From Anastatus disparis (lineage: Eukaryota; Arthropoda; Insecta; Hymenoptera; Eupelmidae): a stretch of DNA of 64,000 nucleotides. Under the pieces are notes generated by a model. That model searched no databases and was not told the DNA's origin. It worked only from the letters and a program-made list of their open reading frames with translations. Each line of letters opens with the position of its first letter. Within the stretch, counting starts at the first letter, position 1. Positions 1 to 12,778 of the stretch are shown one piece after another. Location: NCBI GenBank assembly GCA_017163975.1, contig JAFFSR010000022.1, positions 773,001-837,000 on the forward strand. Reading direction: 5' to 3'. The translations under genes and the position numbers were made by a program.

Positions 1-611
1 ATTCAAAAAAGTTTGATTTTATGACCTGTATTAGCCTAAAAATATTTGCAAAAAATACCTATAACATACTCTAATATGTATAGTACAAATCCGTATAGTA
101 CAATCATCTGATTTTTGAAATTCAAAATGGCGGATAGACGTTTTTAGTTCACAAGCAGAAAAACTCATGAAAGTACAGTCACACCAAAAAAAATAGTCGA
201 TAATAGTATACATGTATTTCACAGTATTTTTCCCTGCTGATCACGAATTCGATGTCAGAATTGTGCCATCTCGTCAGAGATTTCCTAACCTCAAAACACA
301 GGTGAAAATGGAAAATTTATAATAAAGAGACGTATGAAATTTTTTTAGGCGTTTACCTTCGTTTTTGTAAAAATTTTCTTGATTGACCACTAGGTGGCGT
401 GGGCCTATGTTGCAGGCAACCGAAAGTAGTAAATCATTTTTGAAACGTTATATACAGCCAAAAAGCTTCTCAGCAGAGAACTTTTATTCAACACAATTTT
501 GGGAGTACTAATCGTCCTCAGCGCCTTCGAGTTAGATTCTCACTAAGTTTGTGCATTGTACTTAATAAATTTATCATTTGATTTTACTAAAAAAATTAAC
601 TCCTTGCTGTA

Positions 612-2196
612 ATGACGAGTTTTGAAGAAGAATGTTGGAGCAGTGGCGAGTCTGAGCCTGATGAAGAAGTTGAAACAGACAAGAGTGGTGCTTCTTATAA
701 TGATGAAGATACGGAAGATTATATATACGAACATAGAGATGAAATTATATATGATAACGTATATTTTTCCTCTATAAAAAATTTTTCTGGGCAAGCTAAT
801 ATTCGCGAAAACATTTCTCTAAATTGCTCGAGTCCATGTGACTTTTTTGAGTACTTCTTTGACTCTTCTTTGATGAATACTATAATTGATCAAAGTAATC
901 TCTATAGAGAACAAAATCCACTCCCAGACTATCAAAATATGAGAGCATGGACACCTCTTACGCAAAATGAACTCCGTAATATGATTGGACTTTCAATAAA
1001 TATGGGACATGTTCGAAAAGGTGATATAAAAAATTATTGGAGCATGGACTACACGTTGTCAACTCCAGTATTTGGATATGTTATGAGCAGGACTAGATAT
1101 CTCGATATTTTGAGATCTCTCCACTTCTCTAATAATGGAGACATTAGTCATCATCCTTTGAGAAAAGTGAAGCCAGTAATTGATCACTTGCAAAATAAGT
1201 TTTCTGGTACTATAAATCCAGGAAAAAATCTCTGTATTGATGAAAGTCTTTTGTTGTGGAAAGGAAGATTGCGATTCAAGCGATACTTACCTTTGAAAAG
1301 AAATCGATTTGAGATAAAGATTTTCGAATTAGTGGATTGTGAAACGGGATTCATACTTGGTTTTATCATTTACACTGGTTCTGACACAGATTACGAAGTA
1401 CATTCTCTTGGAGTCTCAGGAGATGTTGTTGCGTCTTTGATGAGACCTTATTTTTTCAAAGGTCATGTTTTATTTATAGATAACTGGTATTCGTCACCAA
1501 TTCTTGCTGAGTTTTTGCATGATCGAGATACAGGAGTATGTGGAACAGTCAAGAAAAATCGAAAAGGAATGCCACAGCTCAAAGGGAAACTAAACAGGGG
1601 AGAAATGGAGGTAGCTCACAATTCCACTTGGTTAGTAATTAGATGGATGGATAAGAAGGAAGTTTTTATGATTACTACTGTTCATGAGGTTGGATATTCT
1701 TTGACAGGAAAAAAAACTTCAAAACGAATGAAGACATAATCAAACCAACTTGCGTGCATGAATATAATAAGAATATGGGGGTGTTGACAATATTGATAGA
1801 CAATTATCTTTGACTGAGTCAGTAAGAAAGACAATGAGATGGTATAGGAAATTATTCTTTCACTTACTTGATTTGATGTTGTCAAATGCTCATATTTTAT
1901 TCAAAATGAAGACGGGAAAAAACATTTCCTTCCCAGATTATCGATTGCAAGTAGTCAAGGCATTATTGAGAATTGATGAACAATCTGATACTTATGATTC
2001 AACTATAGATCTAAGGTTACGAGGACGTCATTTTCCAAAAAAAATTGATGAATCAAAAAAATTGTGTCGTCTCTGTGTATTATGCTCTATGTCTCATATT
2101 CGTCGAAGATCAGCGTATGAATGTAAAACATGTTCAACTACTCTATGCATAACTCCTTGTTTCAAAACTTACCACACTAAGCATACTCTACCATAG
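612..2196 (+). pseudogene. piggyBac-type (DDE_Tnp_1_7) transposase, frameshifted
   Basis: This would encode the transposase that cuts and pastes a piggyBac element at TTAA. The first part (612-1739) opens with an acidic stretch typical of the family. It then shows the core: IDES with the first catalytic Asp near residue 210, and LFIDNWYSS with the second near residue 290. The frame breaks before 1739; coding similarity continues in a second frame just after it and in a third from about 1775. The third catalytic region reads G-V-D-N in the intended frame near 1780-1790, where the G run looks one base short. The last part (1810-2196) holds the C-terminal cysteine-rich domain (LCRLC...C..C...LC...CF..YH). 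At least two frameshifts make this copy inactive. The ATG at 612 is the first in frame and precedes the acidic N-terminus. The family assignment is firm. Confidence 0.9.
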
Positions 2197-2270
2197 AAAT
2201 AATAAAGCATAGCAAAAAATATTCGAACGCAGTACCGAGTATGAAATGAAATAAAATAACTAAACAAAAA

Positions 2271-2460
2271 ATATTTATAAAATATTCTATAATAAAAGAA
2301 TAAAAAAAAAATAAAAACAAAAAAAAATTAAAAACAAAAACAAATAAAAACAAAAAAATTCAAAAAAACTAAAAAATAAAAAAAATAAAAACAAAAAAAT
2401 TCAAAAAAACAAAAAAATAAAAAAAAAAAAAATAAAAAAAAAACAACGAACAAAAACGAA
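2271..2460. repeat. A-rich low-complexity tract
   Basis: Runs of A broken by single C or T bases, lying just 3' of the piggyBac transposase inside the element. It holds no ORF and no clear period. It may be degenerated poly(A)-type slippage sequence in the element's 3' UTR. Confidence 0.8.
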
Positions 2461-2523
2461 GAAGGAACTACATGCTCTCTACGTCCACGCCGTTAGTTCT
2501 GGGTAAAGCTAAAGGAGAGCTCA

Positions 2524-2835
2524 TTGGATTAGACATCTTGGATCCATGCATCCCCAAAACCTGATTTCAGATTCGTCGTTTGCGATTGACAAAAACCCCC
2601 TTACGAAATTTGCTTGAATATGTTCATTTTTGAAAAATTTCGCCCTCCATCTTGGATCCGCCATTTTGAATTCAAGAATTTTCAAAAACCGACATTAGAT
2701 TCATAATCAGCGACCTCCAAAACCTCCGTATACCAAATTTAGGGCAAAAAGGCCAATTTTTTCAAAAAATTTGTCCGCCATCTTAGATCCGCCATTTTGA
2801 ATTCAAGAATTTTCAAAAACTGACATTAGATTCGT
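2524..2835 (+). repeat. Subterminal direct repeats, about 131 bp, of piggyBac
   Basis: The phrase ATCTTGGATCC or ATCTTAGATCC followed by GCCATTTTGAATTC recurs at about 2650 and 2780, with a more diverged copy at about 2524. The spacing is about 130 bp. The last two units are nearly identical for some 60 bp. Subterminal direct repeats are often transposase-binding regions, but that role is inferred here. Confidence 0.75.
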
Positions 2836-2937
2836 AATCAGCAACCCCAATAACCCTTAAATTTGTAGCTTTTGAATGAAGTTGTGAAATTTTAGTTTTG
2901 AGCCACTATAGTGGTTTTCCGGTCCTCTTAAGGTTAA

Positions 2938-5900
2938 TAAATTTAATACTTTTTTATTTAAATTATTAATATCTTCATTATGAGGAGCTAATATAATTTT
3001 TTTCTACGCAACAATTTTTATTAATATTAGAATAAATTTTAGAACAAATATCGTTAGTTTGTAATTTGTTTGGAATTATGAAAGGGTTTATTTTATTATC
3101 ACCAATTTCTAATAGAAATGAAGCAAATTTTTCATATTTAGATCGAATATTTTTTGTTAATTTTAATATATTAAAAAATTGCCATAAATATGAACTTTTT
3201 ATTGTTTCTTCTATGATTGAATTTCTATTTCCATGTTTAACAACTGGTAAAATTTGTCGAAAATCACCACCTAAAATAATTAATTTTCCACCAAAAAGAA
3301 AATTATTATTGCAAACATCTTTTAATGTATTATTAACTATTTCTAATGCTTTTTTTGGAATCATTGATGCTTCGTCCCATATTATTATATCAGCTTCTCT
3401 TAATTTTTTTTTATCTGATTCTAATTCTAAAAATGCATTTTCAATTGTATTTAAATTTCAAGGTAATCTAAAAGTCTTATGACTTGTCATTCCTTTAGGT
3501 AATAAAGTAGATGCAATACCAGTCCAAGCCATAGACAAATTTTTTTATTAATTGATATAAAATAAAATATTAAAGTCTTATATAAAAACTTTTCCAGTTC
3601 CTCCAGGACCATCAATAAAATAAATTTTGTTATTATCTTTTTCAGTTAAAATTTCAAAAATTAATTTTTGTTCGTCATTTAATTTATTATACATTAATTT
3701 AAAATTTTTTTTGCTTTCTATTTCATCATGATGATTATTGTTCAAAGTAATTAAATTTATTTTTGGTTCAGGTAAACCAAAATCTTTACAAGACATATGT
3801 TCATTAATAAAAATATTATTAAGTTTAAATGAAGCATTATTTTCTTTATTTTCATTAAAATTTTCAACAAAATAATTTTTAAATTTGTTCCAAATAAAAT
3901 CACCTTGTATATTTTCAGCACGAAGAAACCATGCAAAAAATTTACGTAATTGAAATGGTAACATTACTGTACAAGCTTCTTCAAAAATATTATATATATC
4001 TGAATCATGTTCAATTAAATTCATAGCTATTGCAGTTTCTTTATATGTATTGTAAGTAATATTATTATAAGTTTTTATATTTTTATATGATGTTGCACCT
4101 TTGATTCTATTTAATATTAATTTTAAAAAAAAAGCTCTCACTATCTTTAGGAGAAACCACATTTAAACGACCAATCGTATAATTTTTTTGTACACGATTT
4201 CTTTTTACCCAAATTTTTTTTGAATAATTAAAAGAATAATATTGTGGAATATTAACATATTTTAATTTTCTTGCAAATTTATCTTCTTTATTTAAATTAA
4301 ACCAAGAAGTTAATGTTGTTTCCCAATTTTTTAAAGCTTCTATTTCTTTATTTTCTTCAAAAATAATTTTTTGCTGATTTTCAGTATGAATAGCTAAACG
4401 TACAACCCCATGACTTCTACCACAAATAGGAAATTCTTGTAAACGCCACGCGGCTTCCATAGGACTAAGATATCTACCATCTACGTATTGTGTAATTTCA
4501 TCAAATATTTCTAAATTATTTTCATCATTTATTCTTTTAAATTTAAAAAATGCTTTATCTCCACCTTTATGTAAATAATCAAAAATATATTTAATACTTT
4601 GAATTGACGCATAGTATTCTATATTTATATGACATTTATATTTTTTTAATAAAAAAATATTATATGGAACAACCATAGAATTATCAACATAAAAAATTTT
4701 GTTATAAGTTTTAATTCTATAAGTATGATTTTCGAATATATTATTTTTTCTTTTGTATTTTGGATAACCATTTTCAGTAAAAGATGTTATTTCTTGAAAT
4801 TGTTTTGGAAATTTTTTTGAACATATTTTATTATTTACATCATAACAAGGTGATTTATTTGTATGAGGACCATGTAACATATGTTTAATAACTAGTTTAT
4901 ATAAAACTTCATCATTTCTAGATGGGATTTCTGCTGAAATATATTTGTCTATAGCTTCTGATGTAAGTATTTTGTTTTCAGGACGTAATGTTACAAGTAT
5001 ATGAGCATGTGGAAGACCTCTTTTTTGAAATTCTATAGTAAATACATATGCAATTACAGTTCCAAAAATTTTATTTTTAGTAATATCATCAAGAATTAAT
5101 TTAAATTTTGTATAAAATAATCTTACAGTTATATTAGGTATATCATTAGGTGTAGTACCTTTTGGAAATTTTTTTAAAATTTGTTTTAATTCTTTCCATT
5201 TTGGATTACAAGTTACTGTTATAAATAAATCTGGTCTTCCTATAGTTCTTGATATAGCCATTGCGTCTTGATAATGCTGCTGCATATATCTTGGACTACC
5301 AATGTAAGTCGAAGGTAATATAAAAATATTTCCTAATCTTTCTTTATTTTCTAAATTTTTTGAAATATTTGATGCACTATGCATAATGTGATCTAATAAA
5401 CCTTGATAACATTCTATTCTTAATTGTTTTTAATTTTTCCTAAAAAGTTCATTCTATTACTTTCGATTATAACTAAAGCATGTAGAAAAAAATGTTGTGT
5501 TAATCTGCCGCAAAAAAGTATTGGATTAAATGATTTTCCATATGCGATTCTATGTGAATAATATTGTAATGCTGTAATATTTTTATCATTTTCAATATTA
5601 TTTGTAACCGTTTTATAATTAGTGCTCCGTCCTAAATCACCAGATGGAAAGAGTAATGGTAAAACCATTGGATCGACATGTTGTGATAATTTATTTAAAT
5701 ATGTAAATTCTATTTCATTATATGATTTAGATTTTGGATATACGCAAAGATCAAAATCCTCAGCAATTCCTGATTTAGATACTAAAATTGCACCACATTC
5801 TGTAGTTAGGGGTTTGTTATATCTATGTTTCAATTTACCGTTTTTTCGTAAAAAATATATTCTATAATTTGGTATATTTTTAACATTTGATATTTCATGT

Positions 5901-6803
5901 AAATATTTATAAGAGTTAACATAAGGATTTTTATTTAATACTTCAGTTATTGTTTCTAAATGTTTAACAACTAAATTTTCGTTTTTTTTCAATCTTTTTT
6001 CTATTGAAACAATATCATCATAAATGTATAATTGACTACAAATAGGTTCTTCAATATTAGATGGTAATATATTAGTTGGTGTTTTATGACTTATTTGCCC
6101 TTGTATTTTAAGATTATATATTGCTTTTTCTTTTTCATGTTTTACATTAGCACTAAAAGTAGCAAAACTAAAATTATTATTATAATATCTAATTAAATGA
6201 CGAAAATTGGTATCATATAATATTAATGATTTTAAATCTTTATCATATGCACTAAGAGGAAATAAATTTATTTTTCTATTGCGACAACAATTTGACTTGT
6301 TTCTTTCTTCTTTCCAATATAAAGCTCCACAAAATTTACAAATATAATTCATTTCAGAGAATAATAATTCTTTTTCTATTTTATCATTTTGAAAAATATT
6401 TTTGTCTTTTAAATTTATTGACACTTCATTTTTTTCTATATTTAATTTAATTTTTTTTATTATTTTTATTAATATGTTGAAAATTAATTTTTCTTTTAAG
6501 AGGATTAATATTATTTTAAAAAGTGTTTTTTTCGTTAAGATTCATTAATATTTTATTTTTTTCTAAATTTAATTTCATTTTTTTATTAGTTTCATTATTA
6601 TATTGGTTATTAATTTTTCTTTTAAGATTATAATTTTTATTTTTCAAATCTAATAAATGTTTTTTAATATTTTCGTTATTATTTTCAATTATTTCGTAAT
6701 GAGTATTTAATGAATAAAGTGTACCACTTAATAATAATATTAATTTATTGATATTCGTAGAATTTCCAAAAGAAAAATTATTTTCAGAATTTTCTATATT
6801 CAC
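2938..6803 (-). pseudogene. Helitron Rep/helicase, multiply frameshifted and truncated
   Basis: Helitron rolling-circle transposase remnant reading leftward. N-terminal part (6803-5420): an Asn/Lys-rich leader, then a zinc-finger-like CKFCGALYWKEE...CC and the Helitron N domain. Rep part (5384-4107): FITVTCNP (residues 54-61), the HUH motif in GLPHAHIL (123-130), and two tyrosines in KYIFDY (266, 270). Helicase part (4162-2978): Walker A GPGGTGK, then GGDFRQILP, TKNIR and the start of the APHNED motif. At least three single-base shifts break the frame: near 5425, in a T-run near 4130, and between 3578 and 3364. The gene stops at the TTAA where piggyBac inserted, so the C-terminal helicase motifs lie beyond the window. 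The family is certain and the gene is dead. Confidence 0.93.
6424..6700 (-). repeat. Duplicated N-terminal segment of the Helitron gene
   Basis: The leader contains two successive versions of one stretch: KRKINNQYNNETNKK...LNLEKN followed by KRKINFQHINKNNKK...LNIEKN, each leading into an NEK or LKDKN ending. It looks like a tandem duplication of about 110 bp within the gene's 5' end. A third version occurs in the Helitron relic at 18652-18822. Confidence 0.55.
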
Positions 6804-7122
6804 TAAAACGTATACATTATAAATTTCTGTAAAACTTTTAATTTCTATTTCAGATCCATATTTTCCATTTTGCGATATATAATTATAATAATCATTACTA
6901 TTTGTTATAGATTCATAATATCTGTTTCCTATTATATAATTTTTATAATTTCCTCAATGATTTATTATATATGTTACAATTTTTAATCTAATTTTTAAAT
7001 GATAATTTTTTGTATTATATAAAAAACAGAAAAACATCTAAATAAACAATTACCGTCTCCAAATATAAATAATTTTTTACTATTCATTTTTATAATTTAA
7101 GAAATATTAAAAGTGTTATGAA

Positions 7123-7177
<55 letters not shown>

Positions 7178-8005
7178 GTATGTATGCGGCATTATGCTGA
7201 CTCATACAGTACAGCCTTTGTTTAGTGTCCTGCACACGTCGCGGGTGTGTGGCAGTCACCTATGTTATCCCTTCCTTTGTTACTTACGCATATGTTAAAT
7301 ACGAATTTGTTAAAACCTTGATTGGTGGGCACATTTGTTCTAGAAATTTGATTGGTGGGCGCGTTTTTGTTTTGTAGAATTTTTTCGTAACTCAACTCAA
7401 GAAAAATCTACTGTATGGAATTGTCAGCACAAGTATCAATAAATAAATGAAAAACGGGTGGCATTATGCGGACGTCAACATAAGTACGCTAATGTCTGCA
7501 TAAGTCACGATTCATCTATGATTTTGTCTGCATAATACCTCATTCATAAAAATATATTTATATATATATATAACAAATGTAACATATATTTTTATTTCAT
7601 AATAAATTAATAATAGCTTTCGATTGATACTTAAGACCTGAAAAATAAATATAATTATATTATATTCATATAAAAAATTAAAAATTAATTTTCAATACAT
7701 ATTTATACTAAAAATATAAAATTTTTTCAGAATTAATTATATTTTTTTTTTAACACTACCTTTAAGGTAAATATAAAGTGAATTATTTAAAATAATTTTT
7801 TTAATAAACCTATTTTATTTACATTTTTTTAAATTATTTTTTGTTTTATATAAATATAAAAATATTTATATTTATATAAATAATGAAAAATAATTTATTT
7901 CGAAAAATGTTTACTAAAAATTATAAACTATTACAAATATTATAATCAATCATAAAAATATAAATGATGTATATAATAATTATGATTACTTTTGATAAAT
8001 TCAGA
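6804..8005. other. Non-coding AT-rich spacer with TA microsatellite
   Basis: This separates the Helitron Rep/helicase and RPA-like genes. It holds a long (TA)n run at about 7123-7173. A GC-richer block at 7177-7545 contains two similar phrases, GCATTATGCTGAC and GCATTATGCGGAC, and an inverted relative near its right end, so it may be a decayed MITE. I see no coding potential. Confidence 0.6.
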
Positions 8006-9600
8006 TATTAGTGGATCCGTTATCTGTATCATCAACCATATCGTTTTTCTAATAATTTAAAAATGAAATAATTAATTTATTATATATTCTATTTTGAAAT
8101 TTTTAATTATTACCTTATTATTATTAAAAATAATTTCTGAACCTAAAATTAATTCTTCCAATTCCATTTTATCTTCGTTTAAAATTTTTATATTTTCAAA
8201 TTTTTTAATTTGTAATATATAAGAAATTCCTATACAAAAATAATGAATATAATAATATATTTATTTATTATATTCATAATAATTATACCTGCTCATTCTA
8301 AATCACCAATAATTTCTATTTTAGTTCCTCTTTCTATGAATATATTTTCATTTTCATTTTTATTTAATAATATATCTAATTTAAAATTGCCATCAGTAAT
8401 AGTTCCAAAATATTCATTTTCATTATTTTCTGTTTTTTGTACAAATGAATTTCTTAAATAACCTTGAATTTCTAAATTATGATTAAATATATTTTAAACA
8501 ATCTTCCTTTTTTAATATTTATATATTAATTTAATAATATTAATAACTTATAAATCTTATTTTTGATATTTCTTCAGAATTGACTTTTGTTGGTTTAATT
8601 CATTTTATTTAAATCTATTTTTCCTAAACTTAAAATTGAAGGATAATATTTCAAATTTAGATTGACATTACAATTTCCTTTTGAATACGTTGCTGATTTT
8701 GTTACATAAACATTATCTAATAACATTTTCTATGCAAAAATTATTAAAAATTAAAAAATAATTATATTAAGAGTCTTTTAAATCATTAAGTAAAATAATA
8801 AATTACGTCATATAGCTTTATTTTTTATTCAAATTTATTGATATCATTATCATATATATTGCATTGTATTTTCAGACCATATGAATTATTCAAAATAAAT
8901 ATAAAGAAATGATATTTATTAACAGTGTTGACAATACGATTAATTTAAAAACAGATACATTGGCGTTGTCAGGTACATATAAACATCTGATTGATTGTAT
9001 TAAGAACCATAGCGGCGAGTATAAATAGATACTCTTTGTTATATATTATGTACATTTGACTATGTGAGCCGTTACTCTCACAGTGTTTATTTTCTACTTA
9101 TTAAGGTTTTGGTATGTGCTCTCGTAATTTTTATTTTTGTACAATTGTATTTATATTATAATTTTTTCGTATATTTCTGTTTAATTTTTGTGTTTAAATA
9201 AAATTTGTTTTAGCCTGAAGAGGTCAACAAAACATGTTGACGAAACGTTGCAACATTAAATTTTAATTGTTTTTTCTTTTGGCCTTTCACTCCCTGTGGT
9301 TTGGGATATTTAATAATAAATATAAAGATTTTAAATTCTTTTTGTTTTAATTTATTTGTAAAACTTTTTTCACCAAGAATTTCGTCAATGAATCCAACAA
9401 CACATCTATTAATTTTTAAAAAATTATATTATTTATATAATATTATTTAAAATGTTATTGTTAAAGTATATATCTTACGCTGATTTATCTCCAATTTTAA
9501 TTTTTTCATTTATAAATTCATTTGAACTAAAATTTATCTTTTTTTCTTTTTTTGACATATTATTTTCAAATTTATTTTTCTCCATTTTTCTTTTATTTGC
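8006..9600 (-). pseudogene. Helitron-encoded RPA-like ssDNA-binding protein, split by insertion
   Basis: Several minus-strand exons read as one OB-fold protein resembling replication protein A large subunit. From 9597: an exon with INFSSNEFINEKIKIGDKSA ending at a GTAAG donor; 9405-9329 plus 8893-8835 with GFIDEILGEKSF and LKIQCNIYDND; about 8725-8610 with LLDNVYVTKSATYSKGN; about 8465-8285 with EYFGTITDGNFKLDI; about 8220-8122 with MELEELILGSEIIFNNN; and about 8060-8012 ending GSTNI. Helitrons of many plants and animals carry RPA-like genes, and this one lies just upstream of the Rep/helicase on the same strand. Stops interrupt two exons and a 407-bp insertion splits another, so it is inactive. 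Assignment rests on these exon phrases and on the matching relic at 53390-54398. Confidence 0.7.
8908..9314 (+). mobile_element. 407-bp insertion, possibly Penelope-like, 14-bp target duplication
   Basis: The segment is bounded by identical 14-bp copies of AATAAATATAAAGA at 8894-8907 and 9315-9328. Removing it and one copy restores a continuous RPA-like reading frame. Inside are a TATAAATA box near 9022 and, at 9214-9255, CCTGAAGAGG, an inverted pair GTCAACA/TGTTGAC, and GAAACGTTGCAAC. That layout (CUGANGA, stem, GAAA) resembles the hammerhead-ribozyme-like motif reported in Penelope-like elements. No reverse transcriptase is present, so this would be a 5'-truncated or terminal-repeat-only copy. 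The boundaries are firm; the class is inferred. Confidence 0.7.
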
Positions 9601-9829
9601 TATTATACTAAAAATTATATTTCTTTAATTTAATGAACATTTATTATTATTATATGCGTATTAATAATTTACTATAGTATGAATGTGAATTAATTCTATT
9701 TTTAATCATCTTAACAATTAAATTTTTCAAACTTAAATGAACAAAAGAAAAATATATAAAAATATTTTAAGTTCGAAAAATTATTGATTTTAACTGATCT
9801 TCAATTTTTTCAAATAAATACTACTCTGT

Positions 9830-9933
9830 CAATTGGAATAAAAATTTAATTTAAATTCAGATATAAGTTTTAGTCTTAATTCTTCTTCTATTAAAAATAA
9901 ATTTTCAATAAAAAAATTGTTATTTATATTCAT
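9830..9933 (-). CDS. Possible first exon of the Helitron RPA-like gene
   Basis: A minus-strand ATG at 9933 opens a short frame (MNINNNFFIENLFLIEEEL...) upstream of the RPA-like exons and with similar composition. Its 3' part belongs to a sequence repeated at about 11325 and 13306, so it may be repeat rather than exon. Confidence 0.25.
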
Positions 9934-11525
9934 GTAGTATATTTAAATATATTTTATGGTTACTAATCTATGTTATTAGGAATCATTTATCTGTCACACC
10001 GTGCACCAATATGCAATGATATGACGGCGAGAAATTGTCTTTATTGTTACTAAAATCAATCTTTTAACAATAGATTTTTGTATTTGTTTACACTTAAATG
10101 ATTCAAATGTTTATAAGGTTAATTATTAATAAAAGTATTAAGATTTCTGTTTTAATTAAAATTTAATGAGAATAAAATTATTAATATTAAATATAATAAA
10201 TTACTGAATTGACTGATAAAAGAAACTTTATTTTAATATTTTATATTTTGAATTTATTATTTTATTAAGTACATATTCTTTCAGTAACAAAGACAAAATT
10301 CCTCTATTAAAGTGTATCTAATCTAAATATATTTTCGAATGGCATGATAATACGACTTGATTTCAAGAGATATATAAGTACCGATGTTATAAGTTTATCA
10401 TTCCACATACTGGTAAGGGTAGTTAATTTAAAGTTTTATTAAATAAAAGTTATTACTTTTCATAAAATATTTATTGATGCATACATTTTAATTCTAATTT
10501 ATTAAAATTATAAAAATTATAATTTGAGGAATGGTTTTTGAATTATTAGTCGCGTCGTATACAACAAGTGTTCAAGGTTTTGTCTGTATAGAATAGTGCA
10601 CAGAACTATTTCCTCGAACTAATGAGTGGTACTACTTTACGTACTTCCCTCATCAATACGAACTAGTGATCTAAAAACCAGTATGGACGATATTTTAGGA
10701 TTATCTGGCAATATTTTAAAATTATCAGTTCATTTATTCATGAACTTTTGTAGATAAATGCTATTACTTAAACCACTTAAGCTAAAAAAAAATCAATTAA
10801 AATTCAATTAGAATAAAAATTTAATCTATATTCAAACATTAAATAATTTTATTAATAACAAACAATTAGTTAATCAAAAGGATAATCATCTCATTAAATA
10901 AACTTTAAAAAAGTTCAAACAGTTGTAAAATCATAAAATTACAATTTATAAAAATATTTAAAAATTTAACTATAGATTTATTATAATTTAAAAATCAATA
11001 TTTTATCAAAATTTATTATTTAAATCATATTTTTGTAATAAAAAATAAAATTATAAACTTACAATATTTATTATCAATTCACAGATGATGATATAATTGC
11101 TATATAATAATTTTACAAAAATTTATAAATTTTTCACAACAAAATAACAATTTATCAACAAATATTATTTTTATGAATTGTCCACAAATATAAATTATTT
11201 AACCTTAAATATTTTCTTATATGATTTTGTTCCATGAACAAAATCATATAAGTTCATGGATTAATAAAAAAAATTTTAATTTTTAAAAACTATTGATTTA
11301 AAGTTAGCTATAATTATTTAAAATAAATGCTTACCTATCAATCAGAATAAGAATTCAGTTTAAATTAAAACATTTAATTATTCTTTTCAATAATAAATAA
11401 TTAGTTAATAATATGGTAATTTAAATCATAAATCTTAATTTGATTTTCATTATAATGAACGAATTCATATAAATTCATGGATTAATAAAAAAAATATCAA
11501 TTCATTTATTATTGAACTTTTTTAG

Positions 11526-12778
11526 ATAAATGCTATTACTTAAACAACTTGAGCTAAAGAGAAATCATTTGAAATTCAATTAAAATAAAAAATAAGTCTA
11601 TATTTAAACATTAAATATTTTTTTTAATAAAAAATTAATTAATGACGTATTAACTTAATTTTAACTTTTGATTAAATCTAGATTAATATTTTCACTAAAT
11701 TAAAAAAATATCATTTCACTAACAAAATCCGAAGTTAGGCTAGAGAATACGTTAAATAAGTATGTCAAACTTTACTTTTAAAAAAAAACAAAAAAATTAA
11801 TTGGTTTTCTTAAAAAAAAATATTTATTTTTACTAAACAAGTAGCGGACAAGTCTTAATTTCTATCAATAATCACTAAATTTTTCAAAAAATTACATTTT
11901 TCAATTAGAAAAGGATAAACAGATACAGCGTCCCTTCAAATGATTTTAGCTAATGAGTAATCAGCTTGTAAAACTAGTAAAAATCATATTATTATATCAT
12001 CAATTCATATACATTTACACACAAATGCTACAGCTGATATGATTAAGAAACAAACTGTTTATTTTCATCTCATTTTAATATTTAAAATAATAATAACAAT
12101 TATAAATAAAAGTTACTAATATACTAAAAAACAACTATTATAAATATATAACATAAATGCTATTACTTAAACAACTTAAGCTAAAGAGAAATCATTTGAA
12201 ATTCAATTAAAATAAAAAATAAGTCTATATTTAAACATTAAATATTTTTTCTAATAAAAAATTAATTAATGACGTATTAACTTAATTTTAACTTTTGATT
12301 AAATCTAGATTAATATTTTCACTAAATCAAAAAAATATCATTTCACTAACAAAATCCGAAGTTAGGCTAGAGAATACGTTAAATAAGTATGTCAAACTTT
12401 ACTTTAAAAAAAAAACAAAAAAATTAATTGGTTTTCTTAAAAAAAAATATTTATTTTTACTAAACAAGTAGCGGACAAGTCTTAATTTCTATCAATAATC
12501 ACTAAATTTTTCAAAAAATTACATTTTCCAATTAGAAAAGGATAAACAGATACAGCGTCCCTTCAAATGATTTTAGCTAATGAGTAATCAGCTTGTAAAA
12601 CTAGTAAAAATCATATTATTATATCATCAATTCATATACATTTACACACAAATGCTACAGCTGATATGACTAAGAAACAAACTGTTTATTTTCATCTCAT
12701 TTTAATATTTAAAATAATAATAACAATCATAAATAAAAATTACTAATATACTAAAAAACAATTATTATAAAAATATAA
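11526..12778 (+). repeat. 627-bp tandem duplication
   Basis: Two adjacent copies (11526-12152 and 12153-12779) start with ATAAATGCTATTACTTAAAC and are nearly identical over their whole length, differing by scattered single bases. The similarity indicates a recent duplication. No ORF is present in either copy. Confidence 0.9.

Larger units (their letters stand above)
1..2933 (+). mobile_element. piggyBac element, 5' end outside window
   Basis: The right end is clear: a terminal sequence ending in CCTCTTAAGG abuts TTAA at 2934-2937, the piggyBac target site. It closely matches the termini of the 150-bp element at 21971-22120. A subterminal palindrome, CCACTATAGTGG (2903-2914), is shared with that MITE. 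No matching left end is seen in bases 1-611, so the element begins before the window. Bases 1-611 are non-coding leader; they contain a short inverted match (about 115-136) to the repeats near the right end, as expected for piggyBac subterminal repeats. The right flank continues the reading frame of a Helitron helicase, so piggyBac inserted there later. Confidence 0.85.

Noticed and set aside
8243..8461. 72-aa plus-strand ORF with a hydrophobic start, signal-peptide-like
   Set aside because: It is the complement of an RPA-like exon on the minus strand.
10530..10690. Possible MITE with ends GGTTTTTGAATTATTAG and its rough inverse
   Set aside because: The end match is weak and no target duplication was found.
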